From: Rugamonas brunnea
GTDB taxonomy: Bacteria > Pseudomonadota > Gammaproteobacteria > Burkholderiales > Burkholderiaceae_D
Assembly: GCF_014042345.1 (NCBI RefSeq)
Contig: NZ_JACEZT010000021.1
Span: 1-64,000 of the forward strand
Direction of reading: 5' to 3'
DNA: 64,000 bases
The notes under the pieces were generated by a model that did not search any database, had not been told where the DNA came from, and worked only from the letters and a program-made list of their open reading frames with translations. The position numbers were made by a program, and so were the translations under genes. Position 1 is the stretch's first letter. Each line of letters starts with the position of its first letter. Positions 34,350 to 43,399 of this stretch are shown here, piece after piece.

Positions 34350-36437
34350 TCAGGGCGCCGGGGCGATGGTGAGGCTGGCGGCGGTGGTGATGCCGTTCGG
34401 CGTGGTTGCCGTCACGTTGAACACGCCGCTGGAGGTGGCCGTCGGGCAGCTGACGCTCACGTTGTAGGTCGGCGCCACCAGCGGCTGGCCCACGCCGAGC
34501 ACGACGTTGGGCACCTTGAGGCTGCTCGGCGTGACGACGGGGGGCGTGTCCGACACGCCGAACGTGGCGCTGAACGTCACCTGGGTGCCGGCCGGCAGCA
34601 GATTGCCGTTCACGTCCGCCAGTTTGACCGCCACGTTGGCGGCCAGGTTGCTGCCGCAGCTGGCCGTGGTCGGGAAGGTGATGACCGCATTGCTGCCCGA
34701 GAACTGTTCCACCAGCTGGCCCGACACCCGCAGCACCTGGGCACTCGGCGTTTGCGGCGAGCGCAGCACGCCGTTGTAGATGCCGTCGCCGGGGGTGCTG
34801 CACAGGCCGTTGCTGTTGGGGCCGATGCACGGTTCGCCCGGTGTCCAGCGGGCGTTCTCGTCGTCGTCGCGGTAGATGTCGGGGCTCTTGTCCGCGAAGG
34901 CGTCGCCGTTGTCGTATACATTGTTGCCGTTGTAGTCGATCAGCGTTTCTTCGCCAAGCGCGTAGGCCAGCACCGTGACGCGGCCGTTGCTGGGCCGTGG
35001 ACTGCCAGAACGCAATTCCACCGTGCAGCTGCCCGAGCCGGGGCCGACCGACGAGTTCGTGGTCTGGCCGCCCGGGGTGGCGCCCGGTGGCGGCAGCGAG
35101 CCGGTGACGCAGGACGCGCCGATGGTGCCGCCCTCGGCAGTGAAGTTGACGGCGGTGCCATCGGGAACCGGATTGCCGAAATGGTCGCCCATCGTGACGG
35201 TGATATACGAGCAGTGCTGATCGAAATCGCGGCCCTCGCAGTTGCCGGTCGCCGACGACAGCGAGAAGTGCGCCTGGTCGGGCACCCCGGTGGAGATGAC
35301 GAGGATGTTCGACAGCGTGGTGATCATGGGCGAGGCGCCATGCACGGAGGCCACCACCCGCACCGAGGTCGGGATGGTGCCGGCAGTCACCAGCGTGGTG
35401 ACGGTGCCGTCGGCTGCCGAGGTGGCCGAGGCCGGGTTCAGCATCAGGCCGCCCGTGGTGGTGGTGGTCATCGTATCGGCGAACACGAAGTCGACCTGCT
35501 TGCCCGACACGGGGGCGCCGGTGGTGTCGAGCACCTGGAACGTCAGGGTCGACGTTTCAAGGCGGCCAAAGCCGCCCGTGCCCTTGAGCGCGATATTGGT
35601 GGTCTGGGCACCGACGAACTTGATCGAGCCGGCCGAGGCGGGCAGCACGGTGAGCGTGCCAGTTTGGGTGGCCGTGGTGCTGCCCAGCGTGACGCTGGCC
35701 GTGATCGTGTCGGCCACGCCGCAGCCCTTGTCCGTGTAGCTGGCCACGGCCAGGCCGGCCTGGGTCAGTACGGGGCTGCCGATGCTGGCCTTGCCGGCTG
35801 CCACGCAGGGCGAGCTGAAGGTGACGGGCAGCGGCGGCGTGTACGGTACGCCATCGCTGAGCACGGTGACGCTGACGCTGGCGTTGCCACCGGCCGACAG
35901 CGTCGACGGCGACAGCGTCAGCGCGCTCAGGCTGAGCGTTTTGAACGAGACGGCGTAGCTCACCGAGCCGGTCACTACGCTGCCCACGGTGGCATTGGCG
36001 CTGGCCGTGTAGGCACCGGCCACGCTGCCGGCCGCCAGGCCCACGCTGGCCACGCCGTTGGCGTCCGTCAGTGCGGTGCCGGAGGCGGGCGAGAACACGG
36101 CCGTCTTGTCGGTGGTGGTGAAGGTGACGGCCACGTTGGCCTGGGCCACACCCTTGCTGTCCTTGACCTTGGCCTGAAGCATGCCGCTGCGCTCGGGCGT
36201 GATGCTGTTGGTGGCTGCGCCGGCCGCGTCCGTCAGCGCCAACGCCAGCGTGGCCTGGCCGGTCGTGGTGCCGCCGCCGCTGGTGCTGCCGCACGAAGGC
36301 AGGTTGGGGTCACGCGCGGGGTCCAGGTTGGTGCAGCCGCCGCCGGGGCCGCCGTTCGAGCCGCCGCAGCCGGCCAGCAGCAGGGCCAGCAGGCCGGCGA
36401 CCAGCGCGGCGGAACTACGTTTCAGTGTGATGAGCAT
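34350..36437 (-). CDS. Ig-like-domain lipoprotein at the end of the tad locus
   Basis: The 695-residue protein has a lipoprotein signal (LVAGLLALLLAGCGG) and a Gly/Ser-rich tether. Repeated beta-rich modules of the invasin/intimin Big-1 type follow: NVAVTFTTTDKTAVFSPASGTALTDANG, then APVSGKQVDFVF and PDGTAVNFTAEGG. An acidic EF-hand-like stretch (IDYNGNNVYDNGDAFADKS) may bind calcium. It should be anchored to the outer membrane. ATG 36437 follows GAGGTGG; the TTG at 36449 overlaps that ribosome site. It lies 41 bp after tadD, so it could be a pilus-associated adhesin or scaffold. Confidence 0.8.
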   Translation of the reverse strand: MLITLKRSSAALVAGLLALLLAGCGGSNGGPGGGCTNLDPARDPNLPSCGSTSGGGTTTGQATLALALTDAAGAATNSITPERSGMLQAKVKDSKGVAQANVAVTFTTTDKTAVFSPASGTALTDANGVASVGLAAGSVAGAYTASANATVGSVVTGSVSYAVSFKTLSLSALTLSPSTLSAGGNASVSVTVLSDGVPYTPPLPVTFSSPCVAAGKASIGSPVLTQAGLAVASYTDKGCGVADTITASVTLGSTTATQTGTLTVLPASAGSIKFVGAQTTNIALKGTGGFGRLETSTLTFQVLDTTGAPVSGKQVDFVFADTMTTTTTGGLMLNPASATSAADGTVTTLVTAGTIPTSVRVVASVHGASPMITTLSNILVISTGVPDQAHFSLSSATGNCEGRDFDQHCSYITVTMGDHFGNPVPDGTAVNFTAEGGTIGASCVTGSLPPPGATPGGQTTNSSVGPGSGSCTVELRSGSPRPSNGRVTVLAYALGEETLIDYNGNNVYDNGDAFADKSPDIYRDDDENARWTPGEPCIGPNSNGLCSTPGDGIYNGVLRSPQTPSAQVLRVSGQLVEQFSGSNAVITFPTTASCGSNLAANVAVKLADVNGNLLPAGTQVTFSATFGVSDTPPVVTPSSLKVPNVVLGVGQPLVAPTYNVSVSCPTATSSGVFNVTATTPNGITTAASLTIAPAP

Positions 36438-36478
36438 GAGCCACCTCAAGTTGTTTTGAAAAAAGTGTGCGAGCGCGA

Positions 36479-37918
36479 TCAGCGGGGCATCCGGCCAGCC
36501 GCGTCGACGGCCGCGAAGCGCGCGCCATCCTGCAGTTGTTCAGCCTGCGCCAGTTGCGCCGGCGCGTCCTTGCCCAGCAGCAGACGCACGTCGGCGCGGG
36601 CCAGCGTGTCCGATTGCTGGAGCGCCGTGCGGCCGGGCAGGGCCCGCTGCAAGCTGGCGGCCTGGGCCGCAAAGCCGGGCCGGTACTCGATCACGCTCGC
36701 CTGCTGGCGGAACGGGCGCGCGTTGCTCAGGCGCGAGGCGAGGATGCCGACCTTGCCCAGCACCGAGCGGTAGCGTGCGGCCAGGCCGGTGACGCCATTG
36801 CCGTTGCTGATTTCGAGCCGGGGCGGGACCGTGGCCGGCACCGCGGCCGGCGCGGGCGCAACCGTCGCCACCGCGACGGGCTTGGCCACCAAGGCCGGCG
36901 TGGACGGCTGCGGTGCGGTGGCCGCCTTGGCAGGCGCCGCCGCAGGGGCGGCTGCCAATACCACCGGCTTGGCCAACATGGCCGGCTCAGCAGCGACCGC
37001 CGCGACGGCTGGCTTGGCCGCCGGCTCGGCAGCGGTCGCCACCACGGCTGGTTTGGCTACCGGCGCGGGCGCGACGGCAACTGGCGTCGACGTGGCGATC
37101 ACCGCTTTGGGGGCTGGCGTGGGCGCCACGACCGGCGTGCCAACCACGGGCACGGCGATCCGCACCGGCGGCGCGGCCACCACGACGGGCGCGGCAGCTG
37201 GCATGGCGGGCACGGCCGCGATCGACTGGCTGGCGCGCAGTTTCAGTTCCAGCACCTGGGGGGCGACCTGCACCACTTCCATGCGCGATGGGGAGGCGGC
37301 GGGGGCGGCGTCGGCGGTGGGCGCGGCTGGTGCTGCCGTGGCGGCTGCCATCGCAGGCGCAGCGGCAGCCGTCGCCGGTGCGGCCGCTGGCGCTGCGACG
37401 GGCGCGGCCTGCGCCAGCGCGCTGTCCGGCGCGCCGTTGCGGGCCGCCGTCTGGGCCTGCACCAGGTTGTAGTAGGCGCGTCCGTTCGGCTCCAGTGCCA
37501 CGGCCCGCTGCAAGGTGGCGATGGCGGCCGGGTAGTCGCCCATCAGGTAGTACACATAACCGAGATTGTTGAGCGGCTGGGCCTCGCCCGGGTAGTCCTC
37601 CACCAAACGCTTCAGGGCGTCGCGCGCGTCGGCCAGCCGGCCCTGCTGGGCGTCGATGGTGGCCACGGCGTTGCGGGCGTCGAGCTGGCCCGCGTCCAGC
37701 GCCAGCGATTGGGCGTAGGCGCCCAGCGCCAGGCTCAGTTGGCCTTTATCCTGGTGGTACTTGCCCAGCCGGTACCAGCTGGCCGCGCTTTGTTCCGTGT
37801 TCTGGCTGACCCGCTGCACGCCCTGCACCTGCAGCGACTGGCGCGTGGCGGGGGCGCTGCAGGCGGCGAGCATGGCGGCGCCGGCAACGGCGACGACGAT
37901 CGGTTTCAAGTTCGACAT
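36479..37918 (-). CDS. tadD: TadD-like TPR lipoprotein with C-terminal LytR_C domain
   Basis: TadD is the TPR lipoprotein that helps the secretin assemble in Tad systems. Here the 479 residues start with a lipobox (LAACSAP). Tetratricopeptide repeats follow at about 45-150 (SWYRLGKYHQDKGQLSLALGAY, PLNNLGYVYYLMGDYPAAIATLQRAV). A linker of about 220 Ala/Pro/Val-rich residues comes next. The C-terminal domain (PRLEISNGNGVTGLAARYRSVLG) resembles LytR_C. The fusion is longer than classical TadD. AGGAGC before ATG 37918 supports the start. Confidence 0.82.
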   Translation of the reverse strand: MSNLKPIVVAVAGAAMLAACSAPATRQSLQVQGVQRVSQNTEQSAASWYRLGKYHQDKGQLSLALGAYAQSLALDAGQLDARNAVATIDAQQGRLADARDALKRLVEDYPGEAQPLNNLGYVYYLMGDYPAAIATLQRAVALEPNGRAYYNLVQAQTAARNGAPDSALAQAAPVAAPAAAPATAAAAPAMAAATAAPAAPTADAAPAASPSRMEVVQVAPQVLELKLRASQSIAAVPAMPAAAPVVVAAPPVRIAVPVVGTPVVAPTPAPKAVIATSTPVAVAPAPVAKPAVVATAAEPAAKPAVAAVAAEPAMLAKPVVLAAAPAAAPAKAATAPQPSTPALVAKPVAVATVAPAPAAVPATVPPRLEISNGNGVTGLAARYRSVLGKVGILASRLSNARPFRQQASVIEYRPGFAAQAASLQRALPGRTALQQSDTLARADVRLLLGKDAPAQLAQAEQLQDGARFAAVDAAGRMPR

Positions 37919-37940
37919 GATGTGCTCCTTCCGTGATTGG

Positions 37941-38894
37941 TTAGCCACCGCTAATGCCAGGCAACAGCACGCGATAGATCTGGATGAACGCCGGTCCCAT
38001 CAGCACCACCAGCAGCGAGGGGAAGATGAAGAAGATCAGCGGGAACAGCAGTTTCAGGGCAATCTTGGCCGCCATTTCCTCGGCGCGCTGGCGGCGCTTG
38101 GTGCGCAGTTGTTCCGACTGGATGCGCAGCGAGTCGGCCACGCTGGTGCCGAAGCGCTCGGCCTGCACCAGCATGGCCACCAGCGCGTCCACATCCTCGA
38201 CGCCGGTGCGCAAGGCCAGGTTGCGCAGCGCCCGTTCCTTGGTATTGCCGGCCCGCAGTTCCAGCGTGACGAGGTTGAGCTCGTCGGCCAGCAGCGGGCT
38301 TTTCAGACCGATCTCGTTGGCCACCCGGCCCAGCGCCGCGTCCATGCCCAGCCCGGCCTCGACGCACACCGTCATCAGGTCCAGCGCGTCGGGGAAGCTG
38401 TTGAAGATGTCGCGCTGGCGGCTCTGGATGCGCTGGGTCAGCAGCAGATTGGGCAGGTAGTAGCCGAAGGCGGCCGCCACCAGCAACCACATCAGCAGCA
38501 CGTTGGCGCTGTAGTGGCTGCGCGAGGCGCTCAGCGCGAAGTAGGTGAAGAACGGCAGGCTGATGGCCAGGCCCGTCTTGGCGCCGAAGAACAGGGTGGG
38601 GGCGTTCGGATTGCGCAGGCCGGCCGTCATGAAGCGCGTGCGCAGGGCCGATTTTTCCCAGTCGCCCTCGGGCACGGACAGCTTGGCCAGCGGGCCGGTG
38701 AGCTTGATGAAGCGGGTCAGCCACGGCCCCTGTTCGCGGGCCGCCCGTCCCGCCTGGGCGCTTTGCTCGCTGCTTCCCAGTTGCTCGAGCCGCTGCTGGA
38801 CCGGATCGGAGGCGAAACGGTTCAGCAACAGCAGTGCGGCACCGAACACGACGATGAACAGCAGCAGCAGCAGGCCGATTTGGGCGATGGTCAT
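37941..38894 (-). CDS. tadC: Tad pilus platform protein TadC
   Basis: TadC is an inner-membrane GspF-type platform protein working with TadB to couple the ATPase to pilus growth. The 317-residue protein has an N-terminal helix (IGLLLLLFIVVFGAALLLL), then a T2SSF domain (FPDALDLMTVCVEAGLGMDAAL, RAGNTKERALRNLALRTGVEDV). Terminal helices (LLFPLIFFIFPSLLVVLMGPAF) close the protein. ATG 38894 is chosen over the longer frame because it begins MTIAQIGLL and has GGAG nearby. It lies 16 bp after tadB. Confidence 0.93.
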   Translation of the reverse strand: MTIAQIGLLLLLFIVVFGAALLLLNRFASDPVQQRLEQLGSSEQSAQAGRAAREQGPWLTRFIKLTGPLAKLSVPEGDWEKSALRTRFMTAGLRNPNAPTLFFGAKTGLAISLPFFTYFALSASRSHYSANVLLMWLLVAAAFGYYLPNLLLTQRIQSRQRDIFNSFPDALDLMTVCVEAGLGMDAALGRVANEIGLKSPLLADELNLVTLELRAGNTKERALRNLALRTGVEDVDALVAMLVQAERFGTSVADSLRIQSEQLRTKRRQRAEEMAAKIALKLLFPLIFFIFPSLLVVLMGPAFIQIYRVLLPGISGG

Positions 38895-38910
38895 GGTAGG
38901 CTCCTCCTGC

Positions 38911-39888
38911 TCAGACGCGGATGTGGATGATGCGGCGCATGACGTAGGCACCGAGGGCCATCATCAGGGCGGCGCCGCCCAGCATCTTGCGACCGCCCGG
39001 GTCGGTGTACAGCACGGCCAGGAATTGCGGGCTGGTCAGGTGGATGATGGCGGCCGCCGCGAACGGCAGCAGGCCCAGCACCCAGGCCGACATCTTGCCC
39101 TCGGCCGACAGCACGCGTACCTGGCCCATCAGTTTCATGCGGGCCCGGATGATGGCGCTGATGTTGTCGAGCAGTTCGGCCAGGTTGCCGCCCGTCTCGC
39201 GCTGGATGGTGACGGCGATCACGAAGTAGCGCAGGTCGGTGCTGGGCACGCGGGTGGCCAGGTTGAGCAGCGCATCCTGCATCGAGATGCCGAAATTGAC
39301 CTCATCGAAGGCGGTGGAGAACTCGCTGGCCAGCGGTTCGCGCATTTCCTCGCCCACCATGGACAGCGCCGTGGGGAAGGCGTGGCCGGCCCGCACGGCG
39401 CGCCCGATCAGGTCCAGCGCGTCGGGCAACTGTTCGTCGATGCGGGCCAGCCGCTTCTCCTTGGCGCGCAGCGCCCACAGCAGCGGCAGGCAGGCCGCGC
39501 CCACGGCCAGCGGCAGCGCCAGCAGCCAGGGCAGGCCCAGCCACAAGGCCGCGACCAGGCCCACCACGAAGCACAGGGCTTGCACCCCGATCAGCTCGGC
39601 CACGCTCCAGGACAGGCCGCTTTGCTCGAGCAGCCGGTCCACCTGGTGCACGCGGGGCAGTTCCAGCAGCATGCGCTGCAGGCCGGGCGAGTCGCTCAGC
39701 AGGCGCTGCTTGATCATGGAATTGCTTTGCTGGCCCAGGTGGGCGCCGGCCGACATGGTGCGCAGCCGGCGCGCCACCCGTTCCGCCTCCGGTCCCTTGG
39801 TGGCGTTCCAGGCCAGGTACAGCGCTTCGATGCCCAGCACCACGGCCACGAAGATCAGGATGCCGAAGATGTAGTAGAGGGTGTCCAT
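38911..39888 (-). CDS. tadB: Tad pilus platform protein TadB
   Basis: The 325-residue T2SSF-family protein has an N-terminal helix (YIFGILIFVAVVLGIEALYL) and a central hydrophobic pair near 105-145. The F domain (LPDALDLIGRAVRAGHAFPTALSMVGEEMREP, VIAVTIQRETGGNLAELLDNIS) is followed by two C-terminal helices. It forms the inner-membrane platform with TadC. The gene begins 5 bp after the end of the cpaF gene and clearly belongs to the same unit. Confidence 0.94.
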   Translation of the reverse strand: MDTLYYIFGILIFVAVVLGIEALYLAWNATKGPEAERVARRLRTMSAGAHLGQQSNSMIKQRLLSDSPGLQRMLLELPRVHQVDRLLEQSGLSWSVAELIGVQALCFVVGLVAALWLGLPWLLALPLAVGAACLPLLWALRAKEKRLARIDEQLPDALDLIGRAVRAGHAFPTALSMVGEEMREPLASEFSTAFDEVNFGISMQDALLNLATRVPSTDLRYFVIAVTIQRETGGNLAELLDNISAIIRARMKLMGQVRVLSAEGKMSAWVLGLLPFAAAAIIHLTSPQFLAVLYTDPGGRKMLGGAALMMALGAYVMRRIIHIRV

Positions 39889-39893
39889 GATGG

Positions 39894-41267
39894 TCAGGTC
39901 AGTTCGCGGTTAGGGTCGAACATGGTGTCGTCCAGCGCCACGCCGAAGTGGCGCAGCCGTTCGCAGAAGCGCGGCCGCACGCCGCTGGCGCGGAAGCTGC
40001 CCAGCACGGTGCCGATGGGGTCCAGCCCGGTCTGGCGGAAGGCGAAGATCTCCTGCATGGTGATCATCTCGCCCTCCATGCCCGTGATCTCCGAGATCGA
40101 GGTGACCTTGCGCTTGCCGTCCGTCAGGCGCGCCACCTGCACCACCACCCCGATGGCCGAGCTGATCTGCTGGCGCATGGCCTTGGACGGCAGGTTGGAG
40201 GCGGCCATGTTGATCATGTTCTCAAGCCGGGTCAGGGCGTCGCGCGGAGTGTTGGCGTGGATGGTGGCCATCGAACCCTCGTGGCCCGTGTTCATCGCTT
40301 GCAGCATGTCGAGCGCCTCGCCGCCGCGCACCTCGCCCAGGATGATGCGGTCGGGGCGCATCCGCAGCGCGTTGCGCACCAGCGCCCGCTGCGTGACTTC
40401 GCCCTTGCCCTCGATGTTGGGCGGGCGCGTTTCGAGCCGGACGATGTGCGGCTGCTGCAGTTGCAGCTCGGCCGCGTCCTCGACCGTGACGATCCGCTCG
40501 CTGTGCGAGATGAAGCCGGAGATCACGTTGAGCAGGGTGGTCTTGCCCGAGCCCGTGCCGCCCGAGATCAGGATGTTGACCTTGGCCTTGCCCAGGCCTT
40601 GCAGCAGGGTGCCCATGCTGCCCGTCAGGCTCTTGTACTCGACCAGGTCGGCCAGCCGCAACGGGGTGGCGGAAAAGCGCCGGATCGACATGATGGGGCC
40701 GTCGATGGCCAGCGGCGGGATGATGGCGTTCACGCGCGAACCGTCGGGCAGGCGGGCGTCCACCATGGGGCTCGATTCATCGATGCGGCGGCCGACCCGG
40801 GCCACGATCTTGTCGATGATCTTCATCAGGTGGGCGTCGTCGGTGAAGGTGGTGTCGGTCAGCTCGAGCCGGCCGTGGCGCTCCACGTACACCTGCTTGT
40901 GGGTGTTGACCAGGATGTCGGAGATGCTGGGGTCGGCCAGCAGCGGTTCGAGCGGGCCGAAGCCGAGCACCTCGTACTGGATGTCGCGCGTGAGGCTCTT
41001 GCGCTCGGCATCGTTGATGACCATGGTGCCTTCGTCGAGCAGGCGCTCGACGAGGATGCGCAGTTCGTCGCGGATCTCGCCCTGCGACAGGCGCTGCATG
41101 CCTTCCAGGTCGACCCGGTCCAGCAGGGCCTGGTGGATGCGGTGCTTGAGGTCCTGGTAGCTGCGGGTGTCGATCGAGCCGGCGCTGGGCAGCACGTAGG
41201 GGGCCGGGCCGAGGGCCGTGCCGCCGCTGTTGAGGCGTTCCCGTATGGAGGGGGGCTGGGATGCCAT
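39894..41267 (-). CDS. cpaF: Tad pilus motor ATPase CpaF/TadA
   Basis: This 457-residue member of the VirB11/PilB secretion ATPase superfamily powers pilus extension, and in some Tad systems retraction. An N-terminal helical domain precedes Walker A SGGTGSGKTTLLN. The Asp box and Walker B (RIILGEVRGGEALDMLQAMNTGHEGSMATIHAN) follow. A His box is present. It is cytoplasmic at the platform. It starts 39 bp after cpaE. Confidence 0.96.
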   Translation of the reverse strand: MASQPPSIRERLNSGGTALGPAPYVLPSAGSIDTRSYQDLKHRIHQALLDRVDLEGMQRLSQGEIRDELRILVERLLDEGTMVINDAERKSLTRDIQYEVLGFGPLEPLLADPSISDILVNTHKQVYVERHGRLELTDTTFTDDAHLMKIIDKIVARVGRRIDESSPMVDARLPDGSRVNAIIPPLAIDGPIMSIRRFSATPLRLADLVEYKSLTGSMGTLLQGLGKAKVNILISGGTGSGKTTLLNVISGFISHSERIVTVEDAAELQLQQPHIVRLETRPPNIEGKGEVTQRALVRNALRMRPDRIILGEVRGGEALDMLQAMNTGHEGSMATIHANTPRDALTRLENMINMAASNLPSKAMRQQISSAIGVVVQVARLTDGKRKVTSISEITGMEGEMITMQEIFAFRQTGLDPIGTVLGSFRASGVRPRFCERLRHFGVALDDTMFDPNRELT

Positions 41268-41306
41268 GATGATGCTCCTGGTGAAATGTCGGTGTTACGC
41301 GCGCCG

Positions 41307-42461
41307 TCAGGCACGCTTGAGAATTTTGGACAGCCAGCTGCGCGTCTCCTCGCCCGGCTCGCCGGCCAGCTGGCGGGCCAGCTCTTGCAAGGCCTTGGAC
41401 ACGGGGCTGGCCTTGGCCAGCTGCAGGATGGGCACGCCCTGGTTGACGGAGGCGGCCGCCGCCTCGTAGTGGTTGGGCACGGTCTTGAACATGCGGGTGC
41501 CGAACGCGTCCTCGCAGTCCGACAGGCGGATCTCGCCGCCGGGCGCGTAGCGGTTGACGATCAGGTGGATCTTGTCCTTGCGGTAGTCGAGCGAACGGAA
41601 CACGCCCAGCAGGCGCTTGCCGTCGCGGATGTAGGGCAGGGTCAGTTGCAGGATGGGGAAGATCATGTCGGCCTGGTCGAGCGCGCGCACGGACACGGCG
41701 TCCAGGCTGCGGCCGATGTCAAGCAGCACGAAGTCATAGTGCTGGCGCGCCAGTTGCAGCAGCTGGCTGATGTGTTCGGGCTTGACGTCGTTGGCGTGGG
41801 CCGGGTCCTCGGGCGCGGCCAGCACGCCGTAGTTGGGCGAGACCTGCACCATGCTGGCGGCCAGGAACGACGGGTCGAGCCGGTGGATCTGCTGGGCCAC
41901 TTGGGCCAGCGTGGCCGGCGGCTTGTGGTCCGACACGAACAGCGAGGCGTCGCCGAATTGCAGGTTGAGGTCGAACAGGGCCACCTTCTTGTTCTCCTGG
42001 GTGGCCAGCGCGTAACCGAGGTTGGTGGCGATGAAGGTGGCGCCGCTGCCGCCCTTGCACGAGATGAAGGCCAGCACCTTGCCCAGCGGGCGCACGCGGT
42101 TCTGCAGCTTTTCCTCGATGCGGCGCACGGCCGGCAGCAGCTGCTCGGGGTCGGCCGGGCTGGGCAGCACCTCGCGCACGCCGCTGCGCATGGCCTGCAT
42201 CAGGAATTCGGGGTCCTGCTGCTGGCAGATGACGATCACGGCCAGCGTGGGGTAGCCGGTGCTCAGGCGCTCGAGCTGGTCCAGGTCGGCCTCGTCGAGC
42301 GTGGGCTGGTCCAGCAGCAGCAAATTGCTGTCGACCGGTTCCTGCAGCCGTTGCAGCTTGCCCAGGATGGCGTCGATCTCGTCGGCGCCATTGCGCTCGC
42401 GCAGCAGGCGCGACAGTTCCAGCAGTTGCTTCTCGGTTCTGGACACGACGGTGATTTTCAC
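41307..42461 (-). CDS. cpaE: Tad pilus localisation ATPase CpaE/TadZ
   Basis: The 384-residue protein has an atypical receiver-like N-terminus (about 1-120). A ParA/MinD-type ATPase domain follows with deviant Walker A FISCKGGSGATFIATNLG, VALFDLNLQFGD and LLDIGRSLD. TadZ positions the pilus machine, often at a pole. GTG 42461 has AGGAG correctly spaced; a TTG at 42482 overlaps that site and is not used. It follows the TadF-like gene by 29 bp. Confidence 0.92.
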   Translation of the reverse strand: MKITVVSRTEKQLLELSRLLRERNGADEIDAILGKLQRLQEPVDSNLLLLDQPTLDEADLDQLERLSTGYPTLAVIVICQQQDPEFLMQAMRSGVREVLPSPADPEQLLPAVRRIEEKLQNRVRPLGKVLAFISCKGGSGATFIATNLGYALATQENKKVALFDLNLQFGDASLFVSDHKPPATLAQVAQQIHRLDPSFLAASMVQVSPNYGVLAAPEDPAHANDVKPEHISQLLQLARQHYDFVLLDIGRSLDAVSVRALDQADMIFPILQLTLPYIRDGKRLLGVFRSLDYRKDKIHLIVNRYAPGGEIRLSDCEDAFGTRMFKTVPNHYEAAAASVNQGVPILQLAKASPVSKALQELARQLAGEPGEETRSWLSKILKRA

Positions 42462-42490
42462 GATGACTCCTGTTCGGTTCAAATAATGGT

Positions 42491-42937
42491 TCAGTTGCAG
42501 ATCGGGTTCGCTGTACCGTTGACGGTGCTCAGCATGCTCTCGCGCGGCAGCGTGGTCGACATGGCCGGCAGCGTCAGGTTCAGCGACACGAACGGTATGA
42601 AGTTTTGCACCACGGTACCGCTATGGATGGCGACCGTGACGTAGTAGCAATTGTTGACGGTGCAGCCGCTGGGCGTGTAGGTGACGTCGATATCGCCGGT
42701 GTTGAGGATGGGCAGCATCGATTGCACCTTGGTCTTGATGGCCGTCGCGTTGACGTCGCACACGGCCGCCACGCGCGCGCCCAGGCGGGTGGCCTCGACG
42801 GCGCTGTTCCAGTAAAACAGCATGCGGCCCAGTTCCATCGCCCCGATCAGCAGCAGCAGGAAGGTCGAGCCCACGACGGCGAACTCGACGATGGTGGCGC
42901 CCCGCATGCGCCGGCGGGCTGGCAGCGATGGTCTCAT
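42491..42937 (-). CDS. tadF: TadE/TadF-like minor pseudopilin
   Basis: The 148-residue protein has a short basic leader (MRPSLPARRRMRG) and then ATIVEFAVVGSTFLLLLIGAMELGR. That is a prepilin-type site after Gly with glutamate at +5, followed by the membrane helix. The rest is periplasmic with two paired Cys (GCTVNNC). TadE/F-type pseudopilins are cut by TadV and are needed for Flp pilus formation. Whether it is E or F is not settled. It overlaps the preceding gene by 4 bp. Confidence 0.85.
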   Translation of the reverse strand: MRPSLPARRRMRGATIVEFAVVGSTFLLLLIGAMELGRMLFYWNSAVEATRLGARVAAVCDVNATAIKTKVQSMLPILNTGDIDVTYTPSGCTVNNCYYVTVAIHSGTVVQNFIPFVSLNLTLPAMSTTLPRESMLSTVNGTANPICN

Positions 42938-43389
42938 AGGATTTGCCGCATGGTGGTGCTGATGTTGTTGAACGTGATGCTGGGCGCGACGAACGGCACC
43001 AGCGACGTGAACGGGTAGCCGCTGATGGTCACGGTGACCAGGTTGATCACGCCGCTGCCGGTAGCCTGGTTCAGGTTGGTCGACGGGCAGCTGATGCTGT
43101 CGCACACGCTGACCATGTCCGTGGTCAGGTCCGGCACCAGCGGCGTGGTGCTGGTGCAACTGGCGTCGCCATACACGGCCAGGCATTTGGCCGCGCTGAT
43201 GGTGGTGGCGTTGCCCGGCCCCTGGGCCGACAGGTAGCGGGTGGCGTCGCGGGTGGCCTTGACCAGCGTGTTGTACTGGTAGATGGCGCGGCCGTATTCG
43301 CTGACGCCAAAGGCCAGCAGCACCAGCGGGATCAGCAGGAATCCCAGCTCGACGGCGGCGGCGCCTTGTTGTTTGCGCGGGAATCGCAT
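42934..43389 (-). CDS. tadE: TadE-like minor pseudopilin
   Basis: The 151-residue protein starts MRFPRKQQGAAAVELGFLLIPLVLLAFGVSEYGRAIYQYN. This is a basic leader, a Gly cleavage point, glutamate at +5 and one membrane helix, the TadE signature. The periplasmic part has four Cys that may pair. AGGAGA is well spaced for ATG 43389; the GTG at 43395 is too close. Its end overlaps the next pseudopilin gene by 4 bp. Confidence 0.87.
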   Translation of the reverse strand: MRFPRKQQGAAAVELGFLLIPLVLLAFGVSEYGRAIYQYNTLVKATRDATRYLSAQGPGNATTISAAKCLAVYGDASCTSTTPLVPDLTTDMVSVCDSISCPSTNLNQATGSGVINLVTVTISGYPFTSLVPFVAPSITFNNISTTMRQIL

Positions 43390-43399
43390 GGCCACTCTC

